64,000 bases of DNA from Streptomyces sp. NBC_00443 (GCF_036014175.1 NZ_CP107917.1:3658001-3722000), one strand, 5' to 3'; counted from the stretch's first letter, positions 1 to 8,565 are shown. Numbers and translations are program-made. The notes: generated by a model from the sequence alone, not told the origin.

Positions 1-533
1 GCGTCGCTGCCGGAGATGCCGACATGGCCCGTGACGAGCGGCATCGGCGTCATGACCTCGCGCACCTGACGGTCGCGGTCCGTCTCGAAGGCCATGTCGC
101 GGTTGGTGACGATGCCGAGCAGCTTGCCGGCCGGGTCGGTGACCGGGACACCGCTGATGCGGAACTTGGCACACAGGGCGTCGGCCTCGTCGAGGGTCGC
201 CTCGGGGTGCACCGTGATGGGGTCGGTGACCATGCCGGACTCGGACCGCTTCACGAGGTCGACCTGGTTGACCTGGTCCTCGACGGACAGGTTGCGGTGC
301 AGCACGCCGACGCCGCCAAGGCGGGCCATGGCGATCGCCATGCGGGACTCGGTCACCTTGTCCATGGCCGCCGAGAGCAGCGGGATGTTCACACGGACAT
401 TGCGGGAGATGCGGGACGAGGTGTCGACCGCGTTGGGGAGCACCTCGGATGCACCCGGCAGCAGCAGCACGTCGTCGTAGGTCAGCCCGAGGGTTGCGAA
501 TTTACCGGGCACTCCGTCGACGTTGGCAGTCAT
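1..533 (-). CDS. guaB: IMP dehydrogenase, N-terminal part (runs off left edge)
   Basis: Inosine-5'-monophosphate dehydrogenase oxidises IMP to XMP with NAD, the committed step of guanine nucleotide synthesis in the cytosol. Only about 177 N-terminal residues lie in the window. They show the first barrel strand (LTYDDVLLLPG near residue 17), the substrate-side segment with NIPLLSAAMD, and the start of the CBS pair (ISGVPVTD, GIVTNRD). The catalytic Cys loop would be beyond the edge. The ATG at 533 follows a GGGAAGG-type ribosome site. Nearest neighbour on the same strand is the ECF sigma gene, ending-to-start gap 165 bp. Confidence 0.95.
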   Translation of the reverse strand, partial: MTANVDGVPGKFATLGLTYDDVLLLPGASEVLPNAVDTSSRISRNVRVNIPLLSAAMDKVTESRMAIAMARLGGVGVLHRNLSVEDQVNQVDLVKRSESGMVTDPITVHPEATLDEADALCAKFRISGVPVTDPAGKLLGIVTNRDMAFETDRDRQVREVMTPMPLVTGHVGISGSD

Positions 534-698
534 GACACCTTCCCCAAATGGCCTTGATCGGTGCGGATGTCCATGCTAACGGGAAGCATGAGGCTCAAAT
601 TCCACGGTTGCGGCCCACCCCGGGCTTCGTATGTTCGTACGGAACCGGAGTGAGGCATGTTCATTTGGGGGCGCACTCAAGGCAGCACTGCCGGAGCC

Positions 699-1376
699 CT
701 ACTGCTCGGCCAGCGCGCGCAACCTGCTCAGCGCCCTGTGTTGGGCAACCCGGACGGCGCCGGGTGACATTCCCAACATCTGACCCGTCTCTTCCGCGGT
801 CAACCCCACCGCGATCCTCAGCAGCAACAGCTCCCGCTGGTTCTCGGGCAGGTTGGCCAGCAGTTTCTTGGCCCACTCGGCGTCGCTGCTGAGCAGCGCC
901 CGCTCCTCCGGACCGAGGGAGTCGTCCGGGCGTTCCGGCATCTCGTCGGACGGGACCGCCGTGGAACCCGGGTGCCGCATCGCCGCCCGCTGCAGGTCCG
1001 CGACCTTGTGCGCGGCGATGGCGAAGACGAACGCCTCGAAGGGGCGGCCGGTGTCCTTGTAACGCGGCAGCGCGAGAAGGACGGCGACGCAGACCTCCTG
1101 GGCGAGGTCCTCGACGAAGTGACGGGCGTCACCCGGAAGACGGGACAGCCTGGTGCGGCAGTAGCGCAGGGCAAGGGGGTGGACGTGCGCGAGCAGATCG
1201 TGCGTGGCCTGCTCGTCCCCGTCCACAGCGCGGTGGACGAGCGCTCCGATCGCCCCGTGGGCATGAGCCGCCTCGTCCTCGCGCATCGGTCCATGGTGCC
1301 TTGCGGCCGTTTGGTCCGTGGCATCGTGTCCGACGTTGTGCACCGAAGCGTTATGAGCAGGTGCGGCAGAACTCAT
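699..1376 (-). CDS. shbA: ECF RNA polymerase sigma factor, SigD/ShbA-like
   Basis: Extracytoplasmic-function-type sigma factor of about 225 residues. Region 2 spans roughly residues 65-130 (VEDLAQEVCVAVL, FEAFVFAIAAHKVADLQR). Region 4 spans about 170-220 (LPENQRELLLLRIAVGLT, MSPGAVRVAQHRALSRLR). Location between guaB and bldM/whiD matches the Streptomyces ShbA gene, which drives transcription of the principal sigma factor hrdB, and mycobacterial sigD near guaB2 and whiB3. The symbol rests on this synteny plus family resemblance. No anti-sigma gene flanks it. The start at 1376 is the farthest plausible ATG; an internal ATG (MREDEAAHAHG) would shorten it by about 40 residues. Confidence 0.85.
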   Translation of the reverse strand: MSSAAPAHNASVHNVGHDATDQTAARHHGPMREDEAAHAHGAIGALVHRAVDGDEQATHDLLAHVHPLALRYCRTRLSRLPGDARHFVEDLAQEVCVAVLLALPRYKDTGRPFEAFVFAIAAHKVADLQRAAMRHPGSTAVPSDEMPERPDDSLGPEERALLSSDAEWAKKLLANLPENQRELLLLRIAVGLTAEETGQMLGMSPGAVRVAQHRALSRLRALAEQ

Positions 1377-1510
1377 CCCCTGCGCCCTCCCCTTCCGCTC
1401 GACCGACTCGTCCCCGAGAGACTCCACATTCTCAAGGATGCGGCATCCGCGGCGAAACGAGCACCGGGCGCCGACAGGACCCCTTGACCGGCCTCGCAAC
1501 CGCGCCCCGG

Positions 1511-1553
1511 AAGGGGCGCAGGGAACTGCGCGGCCGGCCACAAACGACCCGCA
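1511..1553. repeat. Interspersed GGGGCGCRGGGAACTGCGCG repeat, copy 1
   Basis: Core at 1513-1532 with the trailing GCCACAAACGACCCGC. It is one of five copies in the window (others at 36777, 50221, 50908, 53764), all in the same orientation and all in short intergenic gaps. This copy lies downstream of bldM and upstream of the sigma gene and carries one A in place of G in the core. Confidence 0.85.
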
Positions 1554-1581
1554 CACAGCAACGGTCCGCAGGACCGAGCTC

Positions 1582-2193
1582 TCAGCGAACCAGACCCCAC
1601 CGGAATCCGAGCGCCACGGCGTGCGCCCGGTCCGACGCACCGAGCTTCTTGAACAGCCGCCGGGCGTGCGTCTTCACGGTGTCCTCGGACAGGAACAGCT
1701 CCCGGCCGATCTCCGCGTTGGAACGACCATGGCTCATTCCCTCGAGCACCTGGATCTCACGCGCCGTGAGCGTCGGCGCCGCACCCATCTCGGCGGACCG
1801 CAGCCGCCGCGGGGCGAGCCGCCACGTGGGGTCGGCCAGCGCCTGCGTCACCGTGGCGCGCAACTCCGCGCGCGAGGCGTCCTTGTGCAGATAGCCACGG
1901 GCACCGGCGGCGACCGCGAGGGCCACGCCGTCCAGGTCCTCGGCGACGGTGAGCATGATGATGCGCGCACCTGGGTCGGCGGACAGCAGCCGCCGCACGG
2001 TCTCGACGCCGCCCAGTCCGGGCATGCGTACGTCCATCAGGATCAGGTCCGAGCGGTCGGCGCCCCAGCGGCGGAGGACTTCCTCGCCGTTGGCCGCCGT
2101 CGTCACACGCTCGACGCCGGGCACGGTCGCGACCGCGCGGCGGAGCGCCTCTCGGGCAAGCGGGGAGTCGTCGCAGACGAGGACGGATGTCAT
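1582..2193 (-). CDS. bldM: BldM, orphan NarL/FixJ-type developmental response regulator
   Basis: Transcription factor required for aerial hyphae formation and, as a heterodimer with WhiI, for later sporulation genes. It has 203 residues: an N-terminal receiver domain with acidic pair D8/D9, phospho-acceptor position D54 (LMDVRMPG) and a Lys in LHKDAS, followed by a LuxR-type helix-turn-helix at about residues 140-195 (TAREIQVLEGMSHG, SEDTVKTHARRLFKKLG). No kinase gene is adjacent; in S. coelicolor D54 is known to be dispensable. The ATG at 2193 was chosen because the DNA upstream is the regulatory gap shared with whiD. A BldN-type promoter sits 125-150 bp upstream. Confidence 0.96.
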   Translation of the reverse strand: MTSVLVCDDSPLAREALRRAVATVPGVERVTTAANGEEVLRRWGADRSDLILMDVRMPGLGGVETVRRLLSADPGARIIMLTVAEDLDGVALAVAAGARGYLHKDASRAELRATVTQALADPTWRLAPRRLRSAEMGAAPTLTAREIQVLEGMSHGRSNAEIGRELFLSEDTVKTHARRLFKKLGASDRAHAVALGFRWGLVR

Positions 2194-2574
2194 GGCCGCC
2201 CTCCGCAGCTGATGCACGTCACCTTGAGCCTCCAGGCTGGTACGAAATCGTCACCTGTGCGGTCGACCGCCTCGGACGCGTGCCCGAGCGCTTGTTGCTT
2301 CAACCGCCTCCGCCCTCTCAACGACGGTCACTCGAAAGAGTTACGGGGGCATGTGCCGTCTTCGGCACTCTACGTGAGGGGGCGGACACGGGGCAGACAT
2401 GCACGACGGACCCTCAATGTTTCACCACAACCCATGCCCCATTCAGCCCTTTTTCTTCCCGTTTCACAGCGTTTGGGGCTAGATTCGCAATGAGTCATAT
2501 TTTCATCTTCTTAGATCGTAGATGTACGGTCGTAGACACCGTATCCGCCCAGAACGGCTACAAGGGGTCACGCA
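2194..2574. other. bldM-whiD divergent intergenic region
   Basis: A 381-bp gap between two divergently transcribed developmental regulators with no convincing gene. The bldM side holds a BldN-type promoter (separate entry). The whiD side (about 2400-2560) is clearly more AT-rich than its surroundings and presumably carries the whiD promoter(s), but no confident -10/-35 pair could be assigned. The whiD ribosome site is AAGGGG, about 8 bp before its ATG. Confidence 0.7.
2318..2345 (-). promoter_or_regulatory. BldN-type sigma promoter of bldM
   Basis: Read on the minus strand this is CGTAAC, 16 bases, CGTTGA. The -35 lies at 2340-2345 and the -10 at 2318-2323. It is an exact match to the known consensus of the ECF sigma factor BldN, which is established to transcribe bldM in Streptomyces. 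The predicted leader to the bldM ATG is roughly 115-120 nt. Confidence 0.9.
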
Positions 2575-2904
2575 ATGGCAGATTTCTCCCGCCTTCCCGG
2601 ACCGAACGCGGACCTGTGGGACTGGCAGCTGCTGGCTGCATGTCGCGGGGTGGACAGTTCGCTCTTCTTTCACCCGGAGGGCGAGCGCGGTGCGGCTCGG
2701 AGCGCTCGAGAGAACTCGGCCAAGGAGGTCTGCATGAGGTGCCCGGTGCGCGCGCAGTGTGCGGCGCATGCGCTGGCGGTGCGCGAACCGTACGGCGTCT
2801 GGGGCGGCTTGACCGAGGACGAGCGCGAGGAGCTCATGGGGCGGGCACGCAACCGGCTGGTGTCGGCCTCGGCGGCCGGCGGGGAGTCCGGCCCGCACAA
2901 TTGA
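2575..2904 (+). CDS. whiD: WhiD, WhiB-like [4Fe-4S] sporulation regulator
   Basis: WhiB-like (Wbl) iron-sulfur transcription factor needed for spore maturation; orthologous to mycobacterial WhiB3 and known in this family to bind region 4 of the principal sigma factor. It has 109 residues. Cluster ligands are visible as C23, C53, C56 and C62 (CMRCPVRAQC), followed by the GVWGG turn at residues 74-78 and a basic stretch (GRARNR). Divergent from bldM, matching the Streptomyces arrangement. Followed by a palindromic terminator shared with the convergent LysR gene. Confidence 0.96.
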   Translation: MADFSRLPGPNADLWDWQLLAACRGVDSSLFFHPEGERGAARSARENSAKEVCMRCPVRAQCAAHALAVREPYGVWGGLTEDEREELMGRARNRLVSASAAGGESGPHN

Positions 2905-2922
2905 AGGAACGTTTCTGCACCT

Positions 2923-2946
2923 AAGGGCACGCATATGCGTGCCCTT
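2923..2946. terminator. Bidirectional terminator between whiD and LysR gene
   Basis: A perfect 24-nt palindrome with arms AAGGGCACGCAT and ATGCGTGCCCTT, followed by TCTTCTC. It sits 19 bp after the whiD stop and 26 bp before the end of the convergent LysR gene, so it can serve both. Confidence 0.85.
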
Positions 2947-2971
2947 CTTCTCGCGCTGGGTCGTGTCCGGC

Positions 2972-3889
2972 CTAGCGGGCGGCGGCCCTCGCCAGCTGTT
3001 CCAGCGTCGCCGCGACGGCGGGCACCTGCGCCAGGTCGGGCAGGGTGAGCGCGACGATCTCCCGCCGGACCGCCGGTTCCAGCGTCACCATGCGGGCCCC
3101 CCGCGGCCGTACGGACTCGACGGCGAGCTGGGGCAGGACGGCCACCCCCAGGCCGGCGCCGACCAGGCCGACGACCGCCGGATAGTCGTCGGTGGCGAAG
3201 TCGATGCGGGGCGTGAAGCCGGCGCTCTCGCACACCTCGATCAACTGCCCGCGGCAGCGCGGGCATCCGGCGATCCAGGGCTCGGCCGCGAGCTCCCCGA
3301 TGGCGACGGATCCGGAGGCCGCGGTCCGTGCGAGCCGGTGCCGCTCGGGTACGAGACCGACGAGCCGGTCCGTCAGCAGCGGACGTACGACGAGGTCGTC
3401 CCACTCCCCTTCCTGGGCCGCACCCTCGTACCGGAAGGCGAGGGCCACGTCGCAGTCGCCCTCGCGCAGCAGCTCGACGGATTTCGGCGGCTCGGCCTCC
3501 TCCAGGGAGACCCGGGTGCCGGGGTGCGCGGCGCGCAGGGCGGCGAGGGCGGTCGGGACGAGGGTGGAGCTGCCGCTGGGGAAGGAGACGAGCCGCACCC
3601 GGCCGGCCCGCAGCCCGGCGATGGCGGCGACCTCCTCCTCGGCGGCGGTCAGTCCCGCCAGGATCCCGGCGGCGTGCCGCACCAGTGCCTCGCCGGCCTG
3701 GGTCAGCCGCATCTCGCGTCCGGTGCGGATCAGCAGGGGCGTGCCGACGGAGGCCTCCAGGGCCTTCATCTGCTGGCTGACGGCGGGCTGGGTGCAGCCC
3801 AGTTCACGCCCCGCCGCGGAGAAGGAACCGGTGGTGGCGACGGCGCGCAGGACGCGGAGGTGACGGGCTTCGAGCACGGAATCGAGCAT
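2972..3889 (-). CDS. LysR-family transcriptional regulator
   Basis: LTTR of 305 residues. The winged helix-turn-helix spans about residues 7-65 (SFSAAGRELGCTQPAVSQQM). The two-lobed effector domain spans about 92-300, with the usual LREGDCDVALAF and GLGVAVLPQLAVE segments. Divergent from the MOSC-domain gene with only 69 bp between start codons, so that gene is the most likely target besides autoregulation. Odd point: a CPRC pair (C209, C212) plus C220 in the effector domain, which could be redox or metal responsive. Effector unknown. Confidence 0.9.
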   Translation of the reverse strand: MLDSVLEARHLRVLRAVATTGSFSAAGRELGCTQPAVSQQMKALEASVGTPLLIRTGREMRLTQAGEALVRHAAGILAGLTAAEEEVAAIAGLRAGRVRLVSFPSGSSTLVPTALAALRAAHPGTRVSLEEAEPPKSVELLREGDCDVALAFRYEGAAQEGEWDDLVVRPLLTDRLVGLVPERHRLARTAASGSVAIGELAAEPWIAGCPRCRGQLIEVCESAGFTPRIDFATDDYPAVVGLVGAGLGVAVLPQLAVESVRPRGARMVTLEPAVRREIVALTLPDLAQVPAVAATLEQLARAAAR

Positions 3890-3958
3890 AAGCCAGCCTT
3901 GGAGTACGTGCCGAATAATGCGTCGACACTTTGGACGTACGTCGCCTACCGTGCCGTC

Positions 3959-4627
3959 ATGAAGCTTCTGTCTGTGAATCTGGGCCGCGCGAAGGCGGCG
4001 CCGTACACGGATCACGCCGACGGTGTGACCGGCATCGACAAGCAGCCGGCGGCGGGGCCGGTCCTGGTGACCGCGCCCGGGCCGAAGGGCGTCGGGGGGA
4101 GCGGGCTGGCCGGGGACACGGTGTGCGAGAAGCGGCACCACGGCGGCGACGACCAGGCCGTGTACGCGGTCGCGCGCGAAGACCTCGACGACTGGGAGCG
4201 CGAGCTGGGGCGGTCGCTGGCGAACGGCGTGTTCGGCGAGAACCTCACGACGTCCGGCCTGGACGTGTCCGGTGCGCTGATCGGAGAGCGCTGGCGGATC
4301 GGGCCCGAGGTGGTGCTGGAGGTGACGTGCGGCCGGATTCCCTGTCGTACCTTTCAGGGCCATCTGGGTGAGACGCAGTGGGTGAAGCGGTTCACTGCGA
4401 AGGCCGCGCCGGGCGCGTATCTGCGGGTGATCGAGCTGGGTGAGATAAGAGCGGGCGACGCGATGGAAATCATTCACCGCCCGGATCACGACGTGACGGT
4501 GGCGCTGCAGTTCCGGGCGGTCACGACGGAGCGGAAGCTGCTGCCGCGGCTGCTGGCGGCGGGTACGGCGCTGCATCCGGAGTCGCTGGCGGCGGCTCGG
4601 AAGTATGTGTCGCAGCACGGGGTCTGA
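3959..4627 (+). CDS. MOSC domain-containing protein (YiiM-like)
   Basis: MOSC domains occur in molybdenum-cofactor sulfurases and in stand-alone proteins that bind or use Moco to reduce N-hydroxylated compounds. The 222 residues carry the family motifs HHGGDDQAVYAV (about 60-71), FGENLTTSGLD (about 92-102) and the cysteine segment TCGRIPCRTFQGH, with C124 and C129. No NifS-like or ferredoxin domain is fused, so it resembles YiiM/YuaD-type proteins. Start ATG at 3959 is 69 bp from the divergent LysR gene, suggesting LysR control. Confidence 0.9.
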   Translation: MKLLSVNLGRAKAAPYTDHADGVTGIDKQPAAGPVLVTAPGPKGVGGSGLAGDTVCEKRHHGGDDQAVYAVAREDLDDWERELGRSLANGVFGENLTTSGLDVSGALIGERWRIGPEVVLEVTCGRIPCRTFQGHLGETQWVKRFTAKAAPGAYLRVIELGEIRAGDAMEIIHRPDHDVTVALQFRAVTTERKLLPRLLAAGTALHPESLAAARKYVSQHGV

Positions 4628-4724
4628 CCACGGCTCACCTGCCTGCCGTTCGCACGGGCTTCACCGACTGGGAGGCCCTGTGCAGAGAGCGGACGCGCAG
4701 ACTCCGGGTCATTAACCTTGCGCC

Positions 4725-5498
4725 ATGACAACGGCTCTCATCACGGGATCGACCGCGGGCATCGGCGCGGCCTTCGCACGGCGGCTGGCCGCCGACGGAC
4801 ACAACCTGGTGCTCGTGGCCCGGGACACCAAGCGGCTTCAGGAGCAGGCGACCGAACTGCACGACCGGCACGGCATCGAGGCGGAGGTCCTGACGGCCGA
4901 CCTCGCCGAGGACACCGGCATCGAGACGGTCGCCGCCCGCCTCGGCGACCGCAGGAACCCGGTCGACCTGCTGATCAACAACGCCGGCTTCGGCAACAAG
5001 GGCCGCTACCTCGACGTCTCCATGGCCGACGAGCTGAAGATGCTCAAGGTGCACTGCGAAGCGGTACTGCGCCTGACGTCGGCGGCGTCGGAGGCGATGC
5101 GGGAGCGGGGGCGGGGCGGTGTCGTGAACGTCGCCTCCGTGGCGGCCTTCGTACCGCGCGGCACGTACGGCGCGTCCAAGGCGTGGGTCGTGCAGTTCAC
5201 GCAGGGTGCGGCGCGGGATCTGGCCGGGAGCGGGGTGCGGCTGATGGCGCTGTGCCCGGGGTTCGTACGGACCGAGTTCCATGAGCGGGCCGGCATGGGC
5301 ACGGACAACATCCCGGGGTGGATGTGGCTGGACGCGGACAAGCTGGTGGCGGCTGCGCTCCACGATCTGGCGAAGGGCAAGCCGGTGTCGATTCCGGACC
5401 CTCGCTACAAGGTCCTGCTGGGCGCGGCGAAGCTGGTGCCGCGGGGGGTGCTCGGGGGGATCAGCTCGCGGACGGGGCGGAAGTACGGGCCGCAGTAG
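4725..5498 (+). CDS. SDR-family NAD(P)-dependent oxidoreductase
   Basis: Classical short-chain dehydrogenase/reductase of 257 residues. It shows the Rossmann glycine motif TGSTAGIG near residue 7, NNAG near residue 90 and the catalytic YGASK (Tyr-x3-Lys) with upstream Ser in VASVAAF. The C-terminal part (WMWLDADKLVAAALHDLAKGKPVSIPDPRYK) resembles the DltE/YqjQ-like branch acting on ketones or lipids. Substrate cannot be read from sequence. Downstream on the same strand is an ABM-SnoaL fusion, 91 bp away. Confidence 0.9.
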   Translation: MTTALITGSTAGIGAAFARRLAADGHNLVLVARDTKRLQEQATELHDRHGIEAEVLTADLAEDTGIETVAARLGDRRNPVDLLINNAGFGNKGRYLDVSMADELKMLKVHCEAVLRLTSAASEAMRERGRGGVVNVASVAAFVPRGTYGASKAWVVQFTQGAARDLAGSGVRLMALCPGFVRTEFHERAGMGTDNIPGWMWLDADKLVAAALHDLAKGKPVSIPDPRYKVLLGAAKLVPRGVLGGISSRTGRKYGPQ

Positions 5499-5589
5499 GC
5501 GCGTTGGCGAGGGGCGGGCGCCTGGGCCGTCGCGGTGGGAAAATGGTGGTGTCCAGCCGTACCCAGCACGACCGGGAGGCCACGACGTC

Positions 5590-6282
5590 ATGACCTTCGT
5601 ACAGCTCATCGACTGCAGGACCAGCCGTTTCGACGACATGAACCGGCTCATGGACAGGTGGGTCGAGCAGACCAAGGGGAAGCGGACGGCGACGCACGAC
5701 GTCATCGGGAAGGACCGGTCCGACGCGTCGCACTTCATCGAGATCGTGGAGTTTCCGTCGTACGACGAGGCCATGCGGAACTCCGATCTGCCCGAGACCG
5801 GCAGGATCTTCCAGGAGATGGTGGCGCTCTGTGACGAGCCGCCCACGTTCACGGATCTGGACGTGGTGCGCGACGAGCAGCTGAACGTGCTGGCCGCGCG
5901 GACCTTCTTCGAGGCCATGGGCAGGATGGCGCCGGAACGGATCGGCGAGCACCTCACGGACGACTATGTGGATCACGATCCGTCGTATCCGCGGCCGGTG
6001 CAGGGCATTGACGGCATGCGCGAGGTGTATGCGGGGTGGCGGGGCGCCTTCGACTTCACCTTCCGGATCGACGACCAGATGGCCCAGGACGACCAGGTGT
6101 GCACCCGGTGGACGTTGGTCGCGCGGCACAAGGGCGACTTCCTGGGGATTCCGCCGACCGGGCAGGACGTGTCCATGCAGGGCATGACCTGGCAGCGGTT
6201 CCGGGACAGCAGGATCTGCGAGAGCCGCTGGCTCTACGACCGGGCGGGTCTGCTGGAGCAACTGGGGGTACTCGGCGAGTGA
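5590..6282 (+). CDS. Fusion protein: ABM-like N-domain + SnoaL-like ester-cyclase domain
   Basis: 230 residues in two parts. Residues 1-98 look like a dimeric alpha/beta-barrel (ABM-like) fold (FVQLIDCRTSRFDDMNRL, FIEIVEFPSYDEAM). Residues about 100-228 are a SnoaL-like NTF2-fold domain (FFEAMGRMAPERIGEHLTDDY, GDFLGIPPTGQDVSMQGM) of the SnoaL-like polyketide cyclase type. The segment GIPPTG..V is characteristic of that branch. Function unknown; Streptomyces carry many such small-molecule-binding proteins. Ends convergently with groEL, separated by a strong terminator. Confidence 0.82.
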   Translation: MTFVQLIDCRTSRFDDMNRLMDRWVEQTKGKRTATHDVIGKDRSDASHFIEIVEFPSYDEAMRNSDLPETGRIFQEMVALCDEPPTFTDLDVVRDEQLNVLAARTFFEAMGRMAPERIGEHLTDDYVDHDPSYPRPVQGIDGMREVYAGWRGAFDFTFRIDDQMAQDDQVCTRWTLVARHKGDFLGIPPTGQDVSMQGMTWQRFRDSRICESRWLYDRAGLLEQLGVLGE

Positions 6283-6295
6283 AGCCCGCGAAGGG

Positions 6296-6335
6296 AAGGC
6301 CCCGGTCCCGCGCGAGAGCGCGGGACCGGGGCCTT
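6296..6335. terminator. Bidirectional intrinsic terminator
   Basis: An 18-bp perfect stem (AAGGCCCCGGTCCCGCGC at 6296-6313 and its complement at 6318-6335) closed by a GAGA loop. It lies between the convergent SnoaL-fusion gene and groEL. Confidence 0.92.
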
Positions 6336-6382
6336 CTGCGTGCGTATGAGCCGCTGGGCTCAGCGCGCGTGAGCTGCTGGGC

Positions 6383-8008
6383 TCAGTGGGCGTGCCCGTG
6401 GCCGTGGCCACCGGCCGCCGGCTCTTCCTCTTCCTTCTTCTCGACGACCAGGGTCTCGGTCGTCAGGAGGAGGGAGGCGATGGAGGCGGCGTTCTCCAGG
6501 GCGGAGCGGGTGACCTTGACCGGGTCGATGACGCCGGCCTTGACCAGGTCGCCGTACTCGCCGGTCGCGGCGTTGAAGCCCTGGCCCTTGTCGAGCTCGG
6601 CGACCTTGGAGGTGATGACGTAGCCCTCCAGGCCGGCGTTCTCGGCGATCCAGCGCAGCGGCTCGACGGCGGCCTTGCGGACGACCGCGACACCGGTGGC
6701 CTCGTCGCCGGTCTTGCCGAGGTTGCCCTCGAGGACCTTCACGGCGTGGACCAGAGCGGAGCCACCACCGGAGACGATGCCCTCCTCGACCGCGGCGCGG
6801 GTCGCGGAGATGGCGTCCTCCAGACGGTGCTTCTTCTCCTTCAGCTCCACCTCGGTGGCGGCGCCGACCTTGATCACGCACACGCCGCCGGCCAGCTTCG
6901 CGAGGCGCTCCTGGAGCTTCTCGCGGTCCCAGTCGGAGTCGGTGTTCTCGATCTCGGCCTTGATCTGGGCGACGCGGCCCGTGACGTCCGCGGAGTCGCC
7001 GGCACCGTCGACGACCGTGGTGTCGTCCTTGGTGACGGTGACGCGGCGGGCGCTGCCCAGCACGTCCAGGTCGGCCTGGTCGAGCTTGAGGCCGACCTCC
7101 TCGGAGATGACCGTGGCGCCGGTGAGGACGGCCAGGTCCTGCAGCATCGCCTTGCGGCGGTCACCGAAGCCGGGGGCCTTGACGGCGACCGCGTTGAAGG
7201 TGCCGCGGATCTTGTTCACGACCAGGGTCGACAGGGCCTCGCCGTCGACGTCCTCGGCGATGATCAGCAGCGGCTTGGAGGCACCCGCCTGGATGACCTT
7301 CTCCAGCAGCGGCAGCAGGTCCGCGATGGAGGAGATCTTGCCCTGGTTGATGAGGATGTACGGGTCCTCCAGGACGGCCTCCATGCGCTCCTGGTCCGTC
7401 ACGAAGTACGGCGACAGGTAGCCCTTGTCGAAGGCCATGCCCTCGGTGAAGTCCAGCTCCAGACCGAAGGTGTTGGACTCCTCGACGGTGATGACACCGT
7501 CCTTGCCGACCTTGTCCATCGCCTCGGCGATGAGCTCGCCGACCTGCGTGTCCTGGGCGGACAGACCGGCGACGGCGGCGATGTCGGACTTCTCGTCGAT
7601 CGGGCGGGCGGTCGCGAGGAGTTCCTCGGAGACCGCGGCCACGGCCGCGTCGATGCCCTTCTTCAGCAGCGCCGGGGAAGCACCCGCGGCGACGTTCTTC
7701 AGGCCCTCGCGCACCAGAGCCTGGGCGAGCACGGTGGCGGTGGTCGTACCGTCACCCGCGATGTCGTTGGTCTTGGTCGCCACCTCCTTCACCAGCTGGG
7801 CGCCGAGGTTCTCGTACGGGTCCTCGACCTCGACCTCACGGGCGATGGTGACGCCGTCGTTGGTGATGGTGGGCGCGCCGAACTTCTTGTCGATGACGAC
7901 GTTGCGGCCCTTGGGGCCGATCGTCACCTTGACCGTGTCGGCCAGCTTGTTGACGCCGCGCTCGAGGGCGCGACGGGCGTCCTCGTCGAACTTCAGGATC
8001 TTCGCCAT
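6383..8008 (-). CDS. groEL1: Chaperonin GroEL1 (Hsp60)
   Basis: ATP-dependent 60-kDa chaperonin of 541 residues that folds cytosolic proteins inside a double ring capped by GroES. Nucleotide-site residues are visible in TNDGVTIA (D52) and AGDGTTT (D87). The tail is EEEEP followed by a His-rich GHGHGHAH end, which marks the groES-linked GroEL1 copy of actinobacteria rather than the Gly-Met-tailed GroEL2. Transcribed after groES (gap 117 bp) from the CIRCE-controlled promoter. Confidence 0.97.
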   Translation of the reverse strand: MAKILKFDEDARRALERGVNKLADTVKVTIGPKGRNVVIDKKFGAPTITNDGVTIAREVEVEDPYENLGAQLVKEVATKTNDIAGDGTTTATVLAQALVREGLKNVAAGASPALLKKGIDAAVAAVSEELLATARPIDEKSDIAAVAGLSAQDTQVGELIAEAMDKVGKDGVITVEESNTFGLELDFTEGMAFDKGYLSPYFVTDQERMEAVLEDPYILINQGKISSIADLLPLLEKVIQAGASKPLLIIAEDVDGEALSTLVVNKIRGTFNAVAVKAPGFGDRRKAMLQDLAVLTGATVISEEVGLKLDQADLDVLGSARRVTVTKDDTTVVDGAGDSADVTGRVAQIKAEIENTDSDWDREKLQERLAKLAGGVCVIKVGAATEVELKEKKHRLEDAISATRAAVEEGIVSGGGSALVHAVKVLEGNLGKTGDEATGVAVVRKAAVEPLRWIAENAGLEGYVITSKVAELDKGQGFNAATGEYGDLVKAGVIDPVKVTRSALENAASIASLLLTTETLVVEKKEEEEPAAGGHGHGHAH

Positions 8009-8125
8009 GACAGCGGGAGCCCTCTCGAATCTGTGGGTGAAAAAGACACTGCGCCCCGGGCGCCCGGTTTCTTATGTGGTCGCGGGGGCCAGGGGCGCAG
8101 CTGGAAGCAAAATGCTTGAGGTGTC

Positions 8126-8434
8126 TTACTTCTCGATGACCGCGAGCACGTCGCGGGACGAGAGGACGAGGTACTCCTCGCCGTTGTACTTCACCTCGGT
8201 GCCGCCGTACTTGCTGTACAGCACGATGTCGCCGACCTTCACGTCGAGCGGAAGGCGCTCGCCGTTCTCGAAGCGACCCGGGCCCACGGCCAGGATGACG
8301 CCCTCCTGGGGCTTCTCCTTGGCGGTGTCCGGGATGACCAGGCCAGAGGCCGTGGTCTGCTCGGCGTCGAGCGGCTGGACCACAATGCGGTCCTCGAGCG
8401 GCTTGATGGCAACCTTGGAGCTGGTGGTCGTCAC
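8126..8434 (-). CDS. groES: Co-chaperonin GroES (Hsp10)
   Basis: Cap of the GroEL chamber, 102 residues, usual length. Recognised by PLEDRIVVQPLDAEQTTASG, the mobile-loop region SGLVIPDTAKEKPQEG and the terminal YLVLSSRDVLAVIEK. First gene of the heat-shock operon groES-groEL1. Two CIRCE operators and a consensus-like promoter lie 100-175 bp upstream. Confidence 0.97.
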   Translation of the reverse strand: MTTTSSKVAIKPLEDRIVVQPLDAEQTTASGLVIPDTAKEKPQEGVILAVGPGRFENGERLPLDVKVGDIVLYSKYGGTEVKYNGEEYLVLSSRDVLAVIEK

Positions 8435-8533
8435 GATCCGACCTCCCCCTTCGGAGATCTCACGGGGTTAACTGTCTGAGGTGGCGACCAGGTGGATCCG
8501 TCGTCGCGGGTGCCGGACCTGCCCGTCGCGTAG

Positions 8534-8560
8534 TTGGCACTCTCCAGTGGGGAGTGCCAG
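8534..8560. promoter_or_regulatory. CIRCE operator 1 (HrcA site) of groES
   Basis: TTGGCACTC, nine bases, GAGTGCCAG. This is the 9-9-9 inverted repeat bound by the heat-shock repressor HrcA, with a G in place of A at position 3 relative to the canonical TTAGCACTC arm. It lies just downstream of the predicted -10 (8566-8571), hence over the transcription start. Confidence 0.93.
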
Positions 8561-8565
8561 ACCCG

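Noticed and set aside
6386..8119. Long plus-strand open frame (about 577 codons) opposite groEL
   Set aside because: Mirror frame of a highly conserved GC-rich gene; product is low-complexity Gly/Asp/Val with no family match, and groEL on the other strand is certain.
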